From Betaproteobacteria bacterium (GTDB taxonomy: Bacteria > Pseudomonadota > Gammaproteobacteria > Burkholderiales > Rhodocyclaceae), in contig JAHRYN010000004.1 of NCBI GenBank assembly GCA_020621405.1, forward strand, positions 271,397-335,396: a stretch of 64,000 nucleotides of DNA, in the 5' to 3' direction. How positions within the stretch are numbered: the first letter of the stretch is position 1; each line of letters starts with the position of its first letter. The position numbers and the translations under genes were made by a program. The notes below the pieces were generated by a model that did not search any database, had not been told where the DNA came from, and saw only the letters and a list, made by a program, of their open reading frames with translations. This document shows positions 38,687-46,821 of the stretch, one piece after another.

Positions 38687-40263
38687 GGCGGCGCACCTTC
38701 CTGCTCGGCGCCGCGACGCTGCCCCTGCTGCACGGCTGCGACCTGCGGCCGCCGGGCTTCGGCGTCAGCGTGCTACGCCCCGGCATGCGCGAAGGCCACC
38801 TGCTGCGCGATGCTGCGGCATTGCCGGCACCGTCAGGCGAACTGCGCTGCGCGGTCGCCATCCTCGGCTCCGGTGTCGCTGGCCTGAGCGCAGCCTGGCG
38901 GCTGGCGCGCGAAGGCGGGCGCGACGTGCTGCTGATCGACGGTCCCGAGCCGGACGGCAACGCCGCCGCCAGCCTGCTCGGCGGCCTCGCCTGTCCGCGT
39001 GGCGCGCACTACCTGCCGCTACCGGGACCGCAGGCCATGCACGTGCGCGACATCCTCGCCGACCTCGGAATACTGCATGGCGACCCGCGTGCCCGACTGC
39101 CGGAATACGACGAGCAGGCACTGGTACATCCGGCGGCCGAGCGCACGCTTCATCAGGGCCGCTGGCACGAAGGCCTGGTGCCGCAGGACACGCCGGACAG
39201 CGCAGCGGCGGCGCGACGATTCAATGACGCGATGGCGGCGTTCGCGGCGCGCACCGGTGACGACGGCCGGCCCGCCTTCACGCTGCCGCTGGCCGCCTGC
39301 TCCGCCGACACCAGCCTGCGTGCGCTCGACCGGCAGAACTTCGCCGGCTGGCTGGACCGCGCCGGTCATACCGACCCTTCACTGCGCCGCTACATCGACT
39401 ACGCGATGCGCGACGACTATGGCGCGCCACCGGAAGCGGTGTCGGCCTGGGCCGGCATCCACTACTTCACCTGCCGCAACGGCGAAGCCGCCAACGCCGA
39501 AGCGGGCGCGGTGCTGACCTGGCCGCAGGGTCTGTCGGCGCTGACCTGCGGTCTGCGCAGCCGGCTCGGCGACACGCGGCGGCTGGACGGATTCGCAGCA
39601 TCGATCACCGAACAGCGCGACGGCGTGACGGTGATCGTGGTGCAGGACGCACTGCGCTGCCTGACCGTACGGGCCGACCACGTGATCTGCGCCATGCCGC
39701 TGTTCGCGGCTCGACGGATCTCGCCCGGACTGGCCGAACGCCTGCCTGCGACAGCCCTGCCGACCGCAGCACCGTGGCTGGTCGCGAACGTGCTGCTCGA
39801 CGGTTTTCCGCACGAAAGACCGGGTGCCGATCTGGCCTGGGACAACGTGATCCACGGCAGCCGGGGCCTGGGCTACGTCGTCGCGACCCACCAGCTGACG
39901 CGGGTGGCCAGGCCGGCAGCGACCGTATTCACGACCTATCAGGCGGGCTGGGCCAATCCGGCTTCGGCACGCCACTGGCTGGCGCAGGCCGGCGACGATG
40001 ATCTGCTGGCGCTGGCGCTGGGTGATCTGGACGCGGCCTACGAACCGCGCTGGCGCGCACGCATCCGTGCCGTGGAACTCACGCTGCGCGCGCACGCGAT
40101 GGCCGTGCCTGCACCGGGGTTCCTGGGCGCACCGGCGCGCCAGCTGCGTGAACCGGCCGGACGCGTGCTGTACGCGCACGCCGACCTCAGCGGACTGTCG
40201 CTGTTCGAAGAGGCTTCGTGGTGGGGGGATCAGGCAGCTCGGGAGGTTCTGGGGCGAAACTGA
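38683..40263 (+). CDS. Exported FAD-dependent amine oxidase-like lipoprotein
   Basis: A 526-residue flavoprotein beginning MRRRTFLLGAATLPLLHGC: an arginine-rich n-region, hydrophobic core and lipobox with Cys19, which together suggest export (possibly by Tat, as expected for a folded FAD protein, although the full Tat consensus is not met) and lipid anchoring. The FAD loop AVAILGSGVAGLSAAWRLA lies at about 57-75 (Gly62, Gly64, Gly67), and the C-terminus GRVLYAHADLSGLSLFEEASWWGDQAARE is the second FAD-contact segment of flavin amine oxidases. It overlaps the aminopropyltransferase gene by four bases, so the pair is translationally coupled and a polyamine-like amine is the natural substrate guess. 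Its 3' end overlaps the convergent kinase gene by 77 bp. Confidence 0.85.
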   Translation: MRRRTFLLGAATLPLLHGCDLRPPGFGVSVLRPGMREGHLLRDAAALPAPSGELRCAVAILGSGVAGLSAAWRLAREGGRDVLLIDGPEPDGNAAASLLGGLACPRGAHYLPLPGPQAMHVRDILADLGILHGDPRARLPEYDEQALVHPAAERTLHQGRWHEGLVPQDTPDSAAAARRFNDAMAAFAARTGDDGRPAFTLPLAACSADTSLRALDRQNFAGWLDRAGHTDPSLRRYIDYAMRDDYGAPPEAVSAWAGIHYFTCRNGEAANAEAGAVLTWPQGLSALTCGLRSRLGDTRRLDGFAASITEQRDGVTVIVVQDALRCLTVRADHVICAMPLFAARRISPGLAERLPATALPTAAPWLVANVLLDGFPHERPGADLAWDNVIHGSRGLGYVVATHQLTRVARPAATVFTTYQAGWANPASARHWLAQAGDDDLLALALGDLDAAYEPRWRARIRAVELTLRAHAMAVPAPGFLGAPARQLREPAGRVLYAHADLSGLSLFEEASWWGDQAAREVLGRN

Positions 40264-42523
40264 TGCGGTCCGCCTCATCGTAGTCGGGCAGCCAGATCTC
40301 GATGCAGGTACCGCAATCGGGGCGATTGGCCGCACGTATCCAGCCGTGATGCAGGACCACGATTTCACGGCAGATCGCGAGACCCAGGCCAGAGCCACCC
40401 GCCGGACCGCGTATTCTCGATGCCCGTTCGAACTGGTCGAAGACGCGCTCCAGTTCGCCGTCCGGTATGCCCGGCCCCAGATCGCTGACGCCCAGCAGCA
40501 CACCGTTGCGCCTATTGTCGACATGTCCGGTCAGCGACACGACGACTTCGCCCGACTGCGGCGAAAAACGGATCGCGTTGTCCAGCAGCTTGTGCAGGAC
40601 CTGCAGCAGGCGATAGGCGTCAGCCTTGATCAGCGGCGCAGCGAGACTGTCGTCCACCCTGATCGCCACGTCGCGTCCGACCGCCGTCGCATCCATTTCG
40701 GACACGGCTTCCTGCACCAGCTCCGAAACGTTGCACGCCGTGGCGTTCAGCTGTATGCCACCGGCCTCCAGCCGCGACAGGTCCAGCAGGTCATCGACCA
40801 GCGCGAGCAGGCGGTCGCCGTTTTCCCGGATGGTTTCGAAACGCCGCCTCGTTGCATCGGCCAGCGGTGGCCGGTCACGCAGCGCCAGCCTGGAAAACCC
40901 GAGGATGGCGTGTATCGGTGTCCGCAACTCGTGCGACATGCTGGCCAGGAAAAGGCTTTTCGCGCGATTGGCATGCTCGGCGATGCGGCGGGCCGACATG
41001 CTGTCGGACAACTGTTCCTCGACCATTTCAGCCAAGCGGTCACGATGGCGCTTGAGTTCCGTTTCGGCTCGCTGACGGGCCTGCTCGCGCATGCCGGCAT
41101 GCAGGATGAGTCCGAAGGTGCTGACGGCGGCCCGCACACCGGCCAGCACATCCTCCGCGAACCGGCCGTCCGGAGCCGACAGTCCGATCAGCCCGACCAT
41201 GGATCCGTCGTCGATGACGGCGATGCAGACCAGTCCGCGCGCAGTGCCCGAATCTGCAGCCGACGCCACGATGGCACCCGAGCTGCAGCTACCGCCATCG
41301 GTCTGCAGCGCCCGTTCGATCAGGTCTTCGCGCTCACCGAGCCAGTCGGTCTCGCAGCAGGCCAGCAGATTGACGTGAGCCTTGCCGTGCAGGTCGCGCA
41401 CCACTTCCGCCAGAAAGCCGTCGTCACTGGCCGACAGGTCGAGCAGGATTTCCAGCATCGAGCGGAACAGCGTGTCGCCGGTTTCGCCCTGTATGAAACG
41501 GGCCTGCAGCCGGCCCAGCGTGGCGAGCTGGTCGCGGCTGCGCTTGAGCGACGCTTCGGCGTCCTTGCGCTCGCTGATGTCGCGTGCGAAACCGACCGTG
41601 CCGAGCAATCCGCCGTCGTCGTCGAGCACCGGCGCCTTCCAGATTTCGTACCAGGCCGACCGGCCTGCCGACACCACCAGCGATTCGCTGCCGCGCGGCG
41701 CGCGCGCGCGCAACACCTCCAGATCGTCAGCGCGGTAGCCGTCGGCCAGCTCTGCCGGCCACAGATCGTGATCCTGCAGGCCACGTGCATCGGCCGGGTC
41801 CTTCAGGCCACCGGCACGCGCCAGCGGACGATTGACCGCAAGAAAGCGCAGATTGCGGTCCTTCAGCCAGACCATGAACGGGAAATTGTCGAGCAGCGCC
41901 TGCTGGTAGCGCATGGCACGGCGCAGCTCGCCTTCCATGCGGAAACGTTCGGTCATGTCCTGGACGATGCCGGCGACACGCCGTCGCCCCGCTTCATCAA
42001 CCGACTCGAGCTGCCCTTCGAACAGCAGCCGGCGCACACCGTGCGGTCCGCCGATGCCGAACTCGGCCCGGTAATGCGCACCGGCCTGTGCGGTGCGCCA
42101 GGCGCGCTCGAGCTGGCTGCGGTCCTCGACGGCAACGCGTTCGCTCAGCTGCTCGAAGGTTTGCACCAGCGACGCTTCGACGCCGAGTATCTGCAGCGCC
42201 CGCGGCGACCAGTCGAAACGGCCGTCGACCAGCGACCAGTTGCCGGTGCGACCCAGCGTCTGAGCACGCTCCAGTTCGGTCGTGACCAGCTCCAGCCGGC
42301 GGCGCGTGTCGTCCAGCCGTACCCCGACCGCCCACAGCACGATGCACACGAGAAGCAGCGGCACGAGCACGGGAGCCAGACCCAGGCTGGACAGGCGGGT
42401 CTGCCCGGCAAAGCCGAACACGCCGGAAAAATCGGCTACCAGCATGCCGGCCGCCAGCGATGCAAGCAGATACGCCAGCCAGTGGCGGGCGAGATGCCGG
42501 GCAAGCAGCAGCAAGGGCTTCAT
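40187..42523 (-). CDS. PAS-domain sensor histidine kinase
   Basis: A 778-residue membrane sensor kinase. Two membrane segments are near residues 14-30 and 42-62, followed by two PAS-type regions (about 90-210 and 215-345; ARDISERKDAEASLKRSRDQL marks the second PAC), a GAF-like region (about 360-490, TGDTLFRSMLEILLDLSASDDGFLAEV), the HisKA helix with phospho-acceptor His531 in FLASMSHELRTPIHAILGFSR, and the ATPase domain with DNAIRFSPQ, DLGPGIP and GGSGLGLAICREIV. The start at 42523 is used; the open frame upstream crosses the rnpB leader. No response regulator gene lies adjacent, so it is an orphan. Its last 26 codons overlap the oxidase gene on the other strand. Confidence 0.92.
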   Translation of the reverse strand: MKPLLLLARHLARHWLAYLLASLAAGMLVADFSGVFGFAGQTRLSSLGLAPVLVPLLLVCIVLWAVGVRLDDTRRRLELVTTELERAQTLGRTGNWSLVDGRFDWSPRALQILGVEASLVQTFEQLSERVAVEDRSQLERAWRTAQAGAHYRAEFGIGGPHGVRRLLFEGQLESVDEAGRRRVAGIVQDMTERFRMEGELRRAMRYQQALLDNFPFMVWLKDRNLRFLAVNRPLARAGGLKDPADARGLQDHDLWPAELADGYRADDLEVLRARAPRGSESLVVSAGRSAWYEIWKAPVLDDDGGLLGTVGFARDISERKDAEASLKRSRDQLATLGRLQARFIQGETGDTLFRSMLEILLDLSASDDGFLAEVVRDLHGKAHVNLLACCETDWLGEREDLIERALQTDGGSCSSGAIVASAADSGTARGLVCIAVIDDGSMVGLIGLSAPDGRFAEDVLAGVRAAVSTFGLILHAGMREQARQRAETELKRHRDRLAEMVEEQLSDSMSARRIAEHANRAKSLFLASMSHELRTPIHAILGFSRLALRDRPPLADATRRRFETIRENGDRLLALVDDLLDLSRLEAGGIQLNATACNVSELVQEAVSEMDATAVGRDVAIRVDDSLAAPLIKADAYRLLQVLHKLLDNAIRFSPQSGEVVVSLTGHVDNRRNGVLLGVSDLGPGIPDGELERVFDQFERASRIRGPAGGSGLGLAICREIVVLHHGWIRAANRPDCGTCIEIWLPDYDEADRISFAPEPPELPDPPTTKPLRTATVR

Positions 42524-42622
42524 CCGTGACGGTAACCGGGGAACATGTCGTAACCCCGGACTGTACGGCAGGCCGGGCAGATTCTTGAGGGCAGACGCCG
42601 ACCTGCCGCAGCGGCAGCAGGG

Positions 42623-42628
42623 TAGAAT
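42623..42628 (+). promoter_or_regulatory. Candidate -10 element of rnpB
   Basis: TAGAAT followed by CGGCGC lies 8 bases before the first paired base of the RNase P RNA, the right distance for its promoter. The -35 is not clear. Confidence 0.5.
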
Positions 42629-42635
42629 CGGCGCC

Positions 42636-43040
42636 GGAAGTCCGCCGGGCAACCGCGGCGCGCAAGCGCGGAGGAAAGTCCGGGCCCCACAGAGCAGGAT
42701 GCCGGCTAACGGCCGGGCGCTATACCTCGCATGCAAATGCGACAAAGGCGACGGAAAGTGGAACAGAAAACATACCGCCGATGGCCGCAAGGATCAGGCA
42801 AGGTTGAAATGGTGCGCCTTCGGGCGGGCGGCAACGCCGGGTAAGAGCCCACCGCGTGCGCGGCAACGCGCACGGCACGCAAAACCCCATCCGGGGCAAG
42901 GCCAAATAGGGAAGCAATGACGCGGCTCGTGTCGCTTCCGGGTAGGCTGCTCGAGCGGCGTGGCAACACGCCGCCCAGATGAATGGTTGCCGGTGCGCTC
43001 GCGCACAACAGAACCCGGCTTACAGGCGGACTTCCACTTT
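42636..43040 (+). ncRNA. rnpB: RNase P RNA (bacterial class A)
   Basis: The catalytic RNA that matures tRNA 5' ends. The closing P1 helix pairs GGAAGTCCGCC (42636-42646) with GGCGGACTTCC (43025-43035). Universally conserved blocks are present: GAGGAAAGTCCGGGC at 42671-42685 (P4 5' strand and J3/4), the GTAAGAGCCCACCGC region near 42842, CAGATGAATGGTTGCC at 42976-42991, and ACAGAACCCGGCTTA at 43007-43021 (P4 3' strand). The GGTAAGAG...GGTTG pattern and length of about 400 nt fit the class A form. Ends are approximate by a few bases. No protein is encoded here. Confidence 0.95.
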
Positions 43041-43288
43041 CGCCCCGACACGCAGCACGGCATCACCACCATTGCACCGGGCGGCATCGGCCCACCTTTC
43101 CGCGCTTTTTTCTCCCCTTTTCCGTCCACTTCATCCCACCGCCCGTCTCATGGCGCGCGCATCTTCTCAGCAAGCACTTTCAGTTCATTTTCTATCCCCT
43201 TAAAAACAAAGAGGTTTTTATAGAGAGTGGCTTGCCAAAATATCGGCTAAGTCCTTGTTGCGACAATGAATTTAGCCTCATTTGTCTA

Positions 43289-43317
43289 TTGACCGAGCCT
43301 AGTTTGAAAGCTAAAGT
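43289..43317 (+). promoter_or_regulatory. Probable sigma70-type promoter of the dcw cluster
   Basis: TTGACC (43289-43294) and TAAAGT (43312-43317) are separated by exactly 17 bp, about 95 bp upstream of mraZ. It is the best promoter match in the window, and its -10 abuts the TGG repeat array. Confidence 0.65.
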
Positions 43318-43360
43318 GGAGCAATATTGGATAGATAGTGGACAGATAGTGGGTGAAAGC
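43317..43360 (+). promoter_or_regulatory. Probable MraZ operator: four TGG repeats at 11-bp spacing
   Basis: TGG triplets occur at 43317, 43328, 43339 and 43350, each heading an 11-base unit; units two and three differ by one base (TGGATAGATAG and TGGACAGATAG). MraZ is known to bind short G-containing direct repeats with about one helical turn spacing upstream of its own gene. The array overlaps the -10 and start-site region, which fits autorepression. Confidence 0.7.
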
Positions 43361-43412
43361 ATACCCAACCACATCGACCCGCAGCTTCTGAAACGCTTTC
43401 ACGGGCATACGC

Positions 43413-43865
43413 ATGTTCTACGGGACGACCCGGCTCACCATGGATGACAAGCACAGGCTTGTCATTCCCGCTCGTCCGCGCAAGAAGCTGGTCGACATGT
43501 GTGACGGCGAGGTGGTGATGACTGCGCGCACCCGCGAACACGTACTGCTCTACCCGCAACCGGAATTCGAGGCGCTTCTCTCACGCCTCGACCAGCTGCC
43601 CGATCTGGATCAGGCCAGCAACGACTTCAAGCTCAGCTTTACCGCCAATGCCCGCGACGAACAGATAGACCGTGCCGGGCGTCTCCTGCTGTGCAGCGAC
43701 CTGCGCGAACGCGCCGGCCTGACACGCAGCGTGATGCTGGTCGGTCGCGGCAACCGCTTCGAACTGTGGGACGAAGAACGCTGGAACGACGAGGCCCGGG
43801 CGCGCGACGAACGCGAAAACGCGGCCATCCTGCCGCCCCAGGTCATCACCGGCTTCAGGCTCTGA
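43413..43865 (+). CDS. mraZ: Transcriptional regulator MraZ
   Basis: A 150-residue DNA-binding protein with two SpoVT-AbrB-type halves: [19 protein letters not shown] (about 8-26) and [20 protein letters not shown] (about 84-103), each with the D-x-x-x-R motif. It represses its own operon in species studied. It is the first gene of the dcw cluster and is followed by rsmH after one base. Its presumed operator lies 53-96 bp upstream. Confidence 0.95.
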   Translation: MFYGTTRLTMDDKHRLVIPARPRKKLVDMCDGEVVMTARTREHVLLYPQPEFEALLSRLDQLPDLDQASNDFKLSFTANARDEQIDRAGRLLLCSDLRERAGLTRSVMLVGRGNRFELWDEERWNDEARARDERENAAILPPQVITGFRL

Positions 43866-43866
43866 C

Positions 43867-44781
43867 ATGGAGCACATCCCCGTACTGCTCGCCGAAGCGC
43901 TCGACGCACTGGCGGTGCGTCCTGACGGCTGTTACGTCGACGGCACCTTCGGCCGCGGCGGCCACAGCCGCGCCCTTCTGGCACGGCTGGGACCGGCCGG
44001 CAGACTGATCGCGCTGGACCGCGACCCGACAGCGATCGCCGCAGGGCAGACCATCACCGACCCCCGCTTCACGCTGGTGCACGCGCGCTTCGCGGAGCTC
44101 GGACAGGTACTCGAAGAACTGGGCGTCGACGCGGTGGACGGGGTGCTGCTCGACATCGGGGTGTCGTCACCCCAGCTCGACGATGCGGCAAGGGGAATGA
44201 GTTTCAGGCAGGACGCACCGCTGGACATGCGCATGGACACCAGCCGGGGCGAAACAGTGGCGCAGTGGTTGGCGCGCGCAGAAGAAGCAGACATCAGGGA
44301 GGTCATCAGGGACTATGGCGAAGAACGGTTTGCTTCAGCGATTGCAAAGGCGATTGTTGCTGCTCGGAGCGAGCGGCCTGTCAACACAACATGCGAGCTT
44401 GCCCAGATCGTGGCGGCCGCTGTCCGCACGCGCGAGGCGGGCCAGCATCCGGCGACGCGCAGCTTTCAAGCTCTACGGATTTTCATCAATAAGGAGCTTG
44501 AAGAGCTATCGCTAGTGCTGCCGCAGGCGCTGGCCGCACTGGCGTCCGGCGGCCGTCTGGCGGTGATTTCCTTCCACTCGCTGGAAGACCGCATCGTCAA
44601 GCGCTTCATGGTGGATCAGGCAACGCCGCCGCAACCACCGCGCGGCCTGCCGCTGCGCGCCGATCAGCTACCGCAGCCGACGATGAAGCTGGTTGCACGC
44701 ATACGGGCCGGTGCCGAAGAAGTCCTGCGCAATCCGCGCGCGCGCAGCGCCACGCTGCGCGTGGCAGAGAAGGTGGCCTGA
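43867..44781 (+). CDS. rsmH: 16S rRNA (cytosine-1402-N4) methyltransferase
   Basis: A 304-residue AdoMet-dependent methyltransferase (former MraW) modifying C1402 in the ribosomal P-site. [13 protein letters not shown], the AdoMet motif [40 protein letters not shown], the TFQALRI-like block [17 protein letters not shown] and [13 protein letters not shown] are family motifs. The middle of the gene (about 44190-44515) uses codons such as AGG, TTT, GCT, TCA, ATT and GTT that are rare in neighbouring genes, although the protein remains normal. Confidence 0.95.
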   Translation: MEHIPVLLAEALDALAVRPDGCYVDGTFGRGGHSRALLARLGPAGRLIALDRDPTAIAAGQTITDPRFTLVHARFAELGQVLEELGVDAVDGVLLDIGVSSPQLDDAARGMSFRQDAPLDMRMDTSRGETVAQWLARAEEADIREVIRDYGEERFASAIAKAIVAARSERPVNTTCELAQIVAAAVRTREAGQHPATRSFQALRIFINKELEELSLVLPQALAALASGGRLAVISFHSLEDRIVKRFMVDQATPPQPPRGLPLRADQLPQPTMKLVARIRAGAEEVLRNPRARSATLRVAEKVA

Positions 44782-44782
44782 C

Positions 44783-45058
44783 ATGCTGCGACTCCACTTC
44801 GCACTGATTCTCCTGGTACTCGCGAGTGCCATCGCGCTGGTGTCGTCGCAGCACCGGTCGCGCACGCTGCACACGCAGCTGGAGCGCGAGCACGAGCGCA
44901 TGCGCGTACTCGAAGTCGAGTGGGGGCAGTTGCAGATCGAACAGGGCTCGCTCGCCGCTCATGCGCGCATCGCCGACCTGGCCGAAAGCAAACTGAAGAT
45001 GCACGCGCCGGAGCGCAACCACGTGATGGTCGTCGACACTGCCGAGGGTGAACAATGA
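44783..45058 (+). CDS. ftsL: Cell division protein FtsL
   Basis: A 91-residue bitopic membrane protein of the FtsQLB divisome complex. The membrane segment is at about residues 4-22 (LHFALILLVLASAIALVSS) and is followed by a coiled-coil region (LHTQLEREHERMRVLEVEWGQLQIEQGSLA) and the motif IADLAESKLKMHAPE. The start at 44783 is one base after the rsmH stop and gives the usual short N-terminus. It overlaps ftsI by four bases. Confidence 0.93.
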   Translation: MLRLHFALILLVLASAIALVSSQHRSRTLHTQLEREHERMRVLEVEWGQLQIEQGSLAAHARIADLAESKLKMHAPERNHVMVVDTAEGEQ

Positions 45059-46821
45059 AGTTCGCACACAATCCGCTGCTCGCCGAACTGCTGCCGGCCT
45101 GGCGCGCACGCGCGATGTTGATCGTCATGATGGTGCTGTTCGGCGGACTGGTCGCGCGGGCGTTCTGGCTGCAGGCGGTCGACAACGAGTTCTACCAGCG
45201 CAAGGGTGAGGAACGCTTCTCCAAGGTGCTGCCGACGCCGGCATCGCGCGGCCGCGTGCTCGACCGCAATGAACAGGTGCTGGCGATGAGTACCCAGGTA
45301 TCCGCGATCGTGGCCGAGGCACGCCCGACCCGCGCCGACGCCAAGGCCAACCCGCGCGATATCGGTGCGGAAAAGCTGACGCCGTCGCAGATCCGGCAGC
45401 TGGCCGATCTGCTCGGCATGGATCATCGCGAAATCGAACGCAAGATTCCCGACCAGCGCGGGCGCGGCTATCTCAAGCATCAGGTGACGCCTGAAGTGGC
45501 GCAGCAGATCATGGCGCTCAAGCTGCCCGGCATCCGCACCGAGCCCGAGTACCGGCGCTACTACCCGCACGGCGAAGTCAGCGCCCACGTGGTCGGATTC
45601 ACCGGCAGCGATGACAATGGACTCGAAGGCATCGAGCTCGCGATGAACCGTCCGCTGACCGGCCAGCAGGGCTCGCGCCGCGTGATCACCGACGCCCGGC
45701 GCAATGTGGTCGAGGACGTCGAGACGCTGCAACCGCCACGCGACGGTGGCGACGTGCGGCTGGCGATCGACACCCGGCTGCAGTTCCTGGTGCACAGTCG
45801 CCTGAAGCAGGCGGTGACCGAACACAAGGCGCGTGCCGGCAGTGCCGTCGTGCTGGACGCCCGTACCGGAGAAGTGCTGGCGCTGGCGAACTGGCCGACC
45901 TACAACCCGAACAACCGTGCCCAGCTGAGTGGCGCGCCGCTGCGCAACCGCGCCTTCACTGACACCTATGAACCGGGCTCGACGATCAAGCCCTTCGTCG
46001 CCGCGATGGCGCTCGATGCCGGCCGTTTCACGTCTGACAGCCTGGTCGACTGCGCCGGCAAGCTCCATTTCGGGAAGTACTCGATCGGCGACGCGCACTC
46101 GCACGGCACGCTCAGCCTGGCTGAAGTGATCCAGAAATCGTCGAACATCGGTATCGCCAAGGTGGCTGCACAGTTCACGCCGTCAGAGATGTGGCACATC
46201 TACGATCAGGTCGGTTTCGGCTCACCAATCAAGCTTGGCTTCCCGGGTGAGGCCGGCGGGCGCCTTCGTCCGGCCGCCAGCTGGAAGCCGGTCGAGCAGG
46301 CGACCATGGCCTACGGTCACGGCATGTCTGTCACGCTGATGCAGATGGCGCATGCCTACACGGTGTTCGCACGCGACGGCGACCTGATTCCGCTGTCGCT
46401 GACCCGGGTCGACACGCCGCCGCTCAATGGCCTGCAGGTCTTCTCGGCGCAGACGGCACGCGAGGTACGCCACATGCTGGAGCTCGCCGCCGGCCCCGGC
46501 GGCACCGCACCGCAGGCGCAGGTTCCCGGCTATCGCGTCGCCGGCAAGACCGGCACCGCCCACAAGCTGGAGGGCGGCGCCTACGCGAACAAGTACATCG
46601 CCTCCTTCGTCGGTTTCGCACCGGTCTCCGATCCGCGCTACATCGTCGCGGTGATGATCGACGAGCCGTCGAATGGCGTGCATTACGGCGGCCAGGTGGC
46701 GGCGCCGGTGTTCTCGGACATCATGAATTCCATGCTGCGTGCCAGCGGCATCGCGCCGGACATGCCGGTGCCCCCGCTGCAGATGGCGCGCAACACCGCA
46801 ATCGTCAAGGAGGGTATGTGA
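45055..46821 (+). CDS. ftsI: Peptidoglycan transpeptidase FtsI (penicillin-binding protein 3)
   Basis: A 588-residue class B penicillin-binding protein that cross-links septal peptidoglycan with FtsW. One membrane segment (about 20-40), a pedestal domain with RGRVLDRNEQVLA and GRGYLKHQ, and a transpeptidase domain with the nucleophile Ser309 in GSTIKPF, the SSN motif in QKSSNIGIAKV, and KTG at 498-500 (VAGKTGTAHK). It overlaps ftsL by four bases and murE by four (GTGA). Confidence 0.97.
   Translation: MKFAHNPLLAELLPAWRARAMLIVMMVLFGGLVARAFWLQAVDNEFYQRKGEERFSKVLPTPASRGRVLDRNEQVLAMSTQVSAIVAEARPTRADAKANPRDIGAEKLTPSQIRQLADLLGMDHREIERKIPDQRGRGYLKHQVTPEVAQQIMALKLPGIRTEPEYRRYYPHGEVSAHVVGFTGSDDNGLEGIELAMNRPLTGQQGSRRVITDARRNVVEDVETLQPPRDGGDVRLAIDTRLQFLVHSRLKQAVTEHKARAGSAVVLDARTGEVLALANWPTYNPNNRAQLSGAPLRNRAFTDTYEPGSTIKPFVAAMALDAGRFTSDSLVDCAGKLHFGKYSIGDAHSHGTLSLAEVIQKSSNIGIAKVAAQFTPSEMWHIYDQVGFGSPIKLGFPGEAGGRLRPAASWKPVEQATMAYGHGMSVTLMQMAHAYTVFARDGDLIPLSLTRVDTPPLNGLQVFSAQTAREVRHMLELAAGPGGTAPQAQVPGYRVAGKTGTAHKLEGGAYANKYIASFVGFAPVSDPRYIVAVMIDEPSNGVHYGGQVAAPVFSDIMNSMLRASGIAPDMPVPPLQMARNTAIVKEGM

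Larger units (their letters stand above)
43041..43412. other. Leader region between rnpB and mraZ, locally AT-rich
   Basis: The first about 100 bp is C-rich and holds no gene. From about 43165 to 43350 the sequence becomes markedly AT-rich compared with the window. A small hairpin TAAAAAC-(6)-GTTTTTA lies at about 43200-43220. The dcw promoter and probable MraZ operator follow and are listed separately. Confidence 0.7.

Noticed and set aside
39998..42529. An 843-codon plus-strand frame covering the kinase
   Set aside because: The kinase motifs on the minus strand are clear and this frame is compositionally a shadow.
42983..43447. A 154-codon frame crossing the end of rnpB and the mraZ promoter
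   Set aside because: It overlaps conserved RNase P RNA bases and the dcw promoter; the AT-rich part only looks protein-like because it lacks stops by chance.
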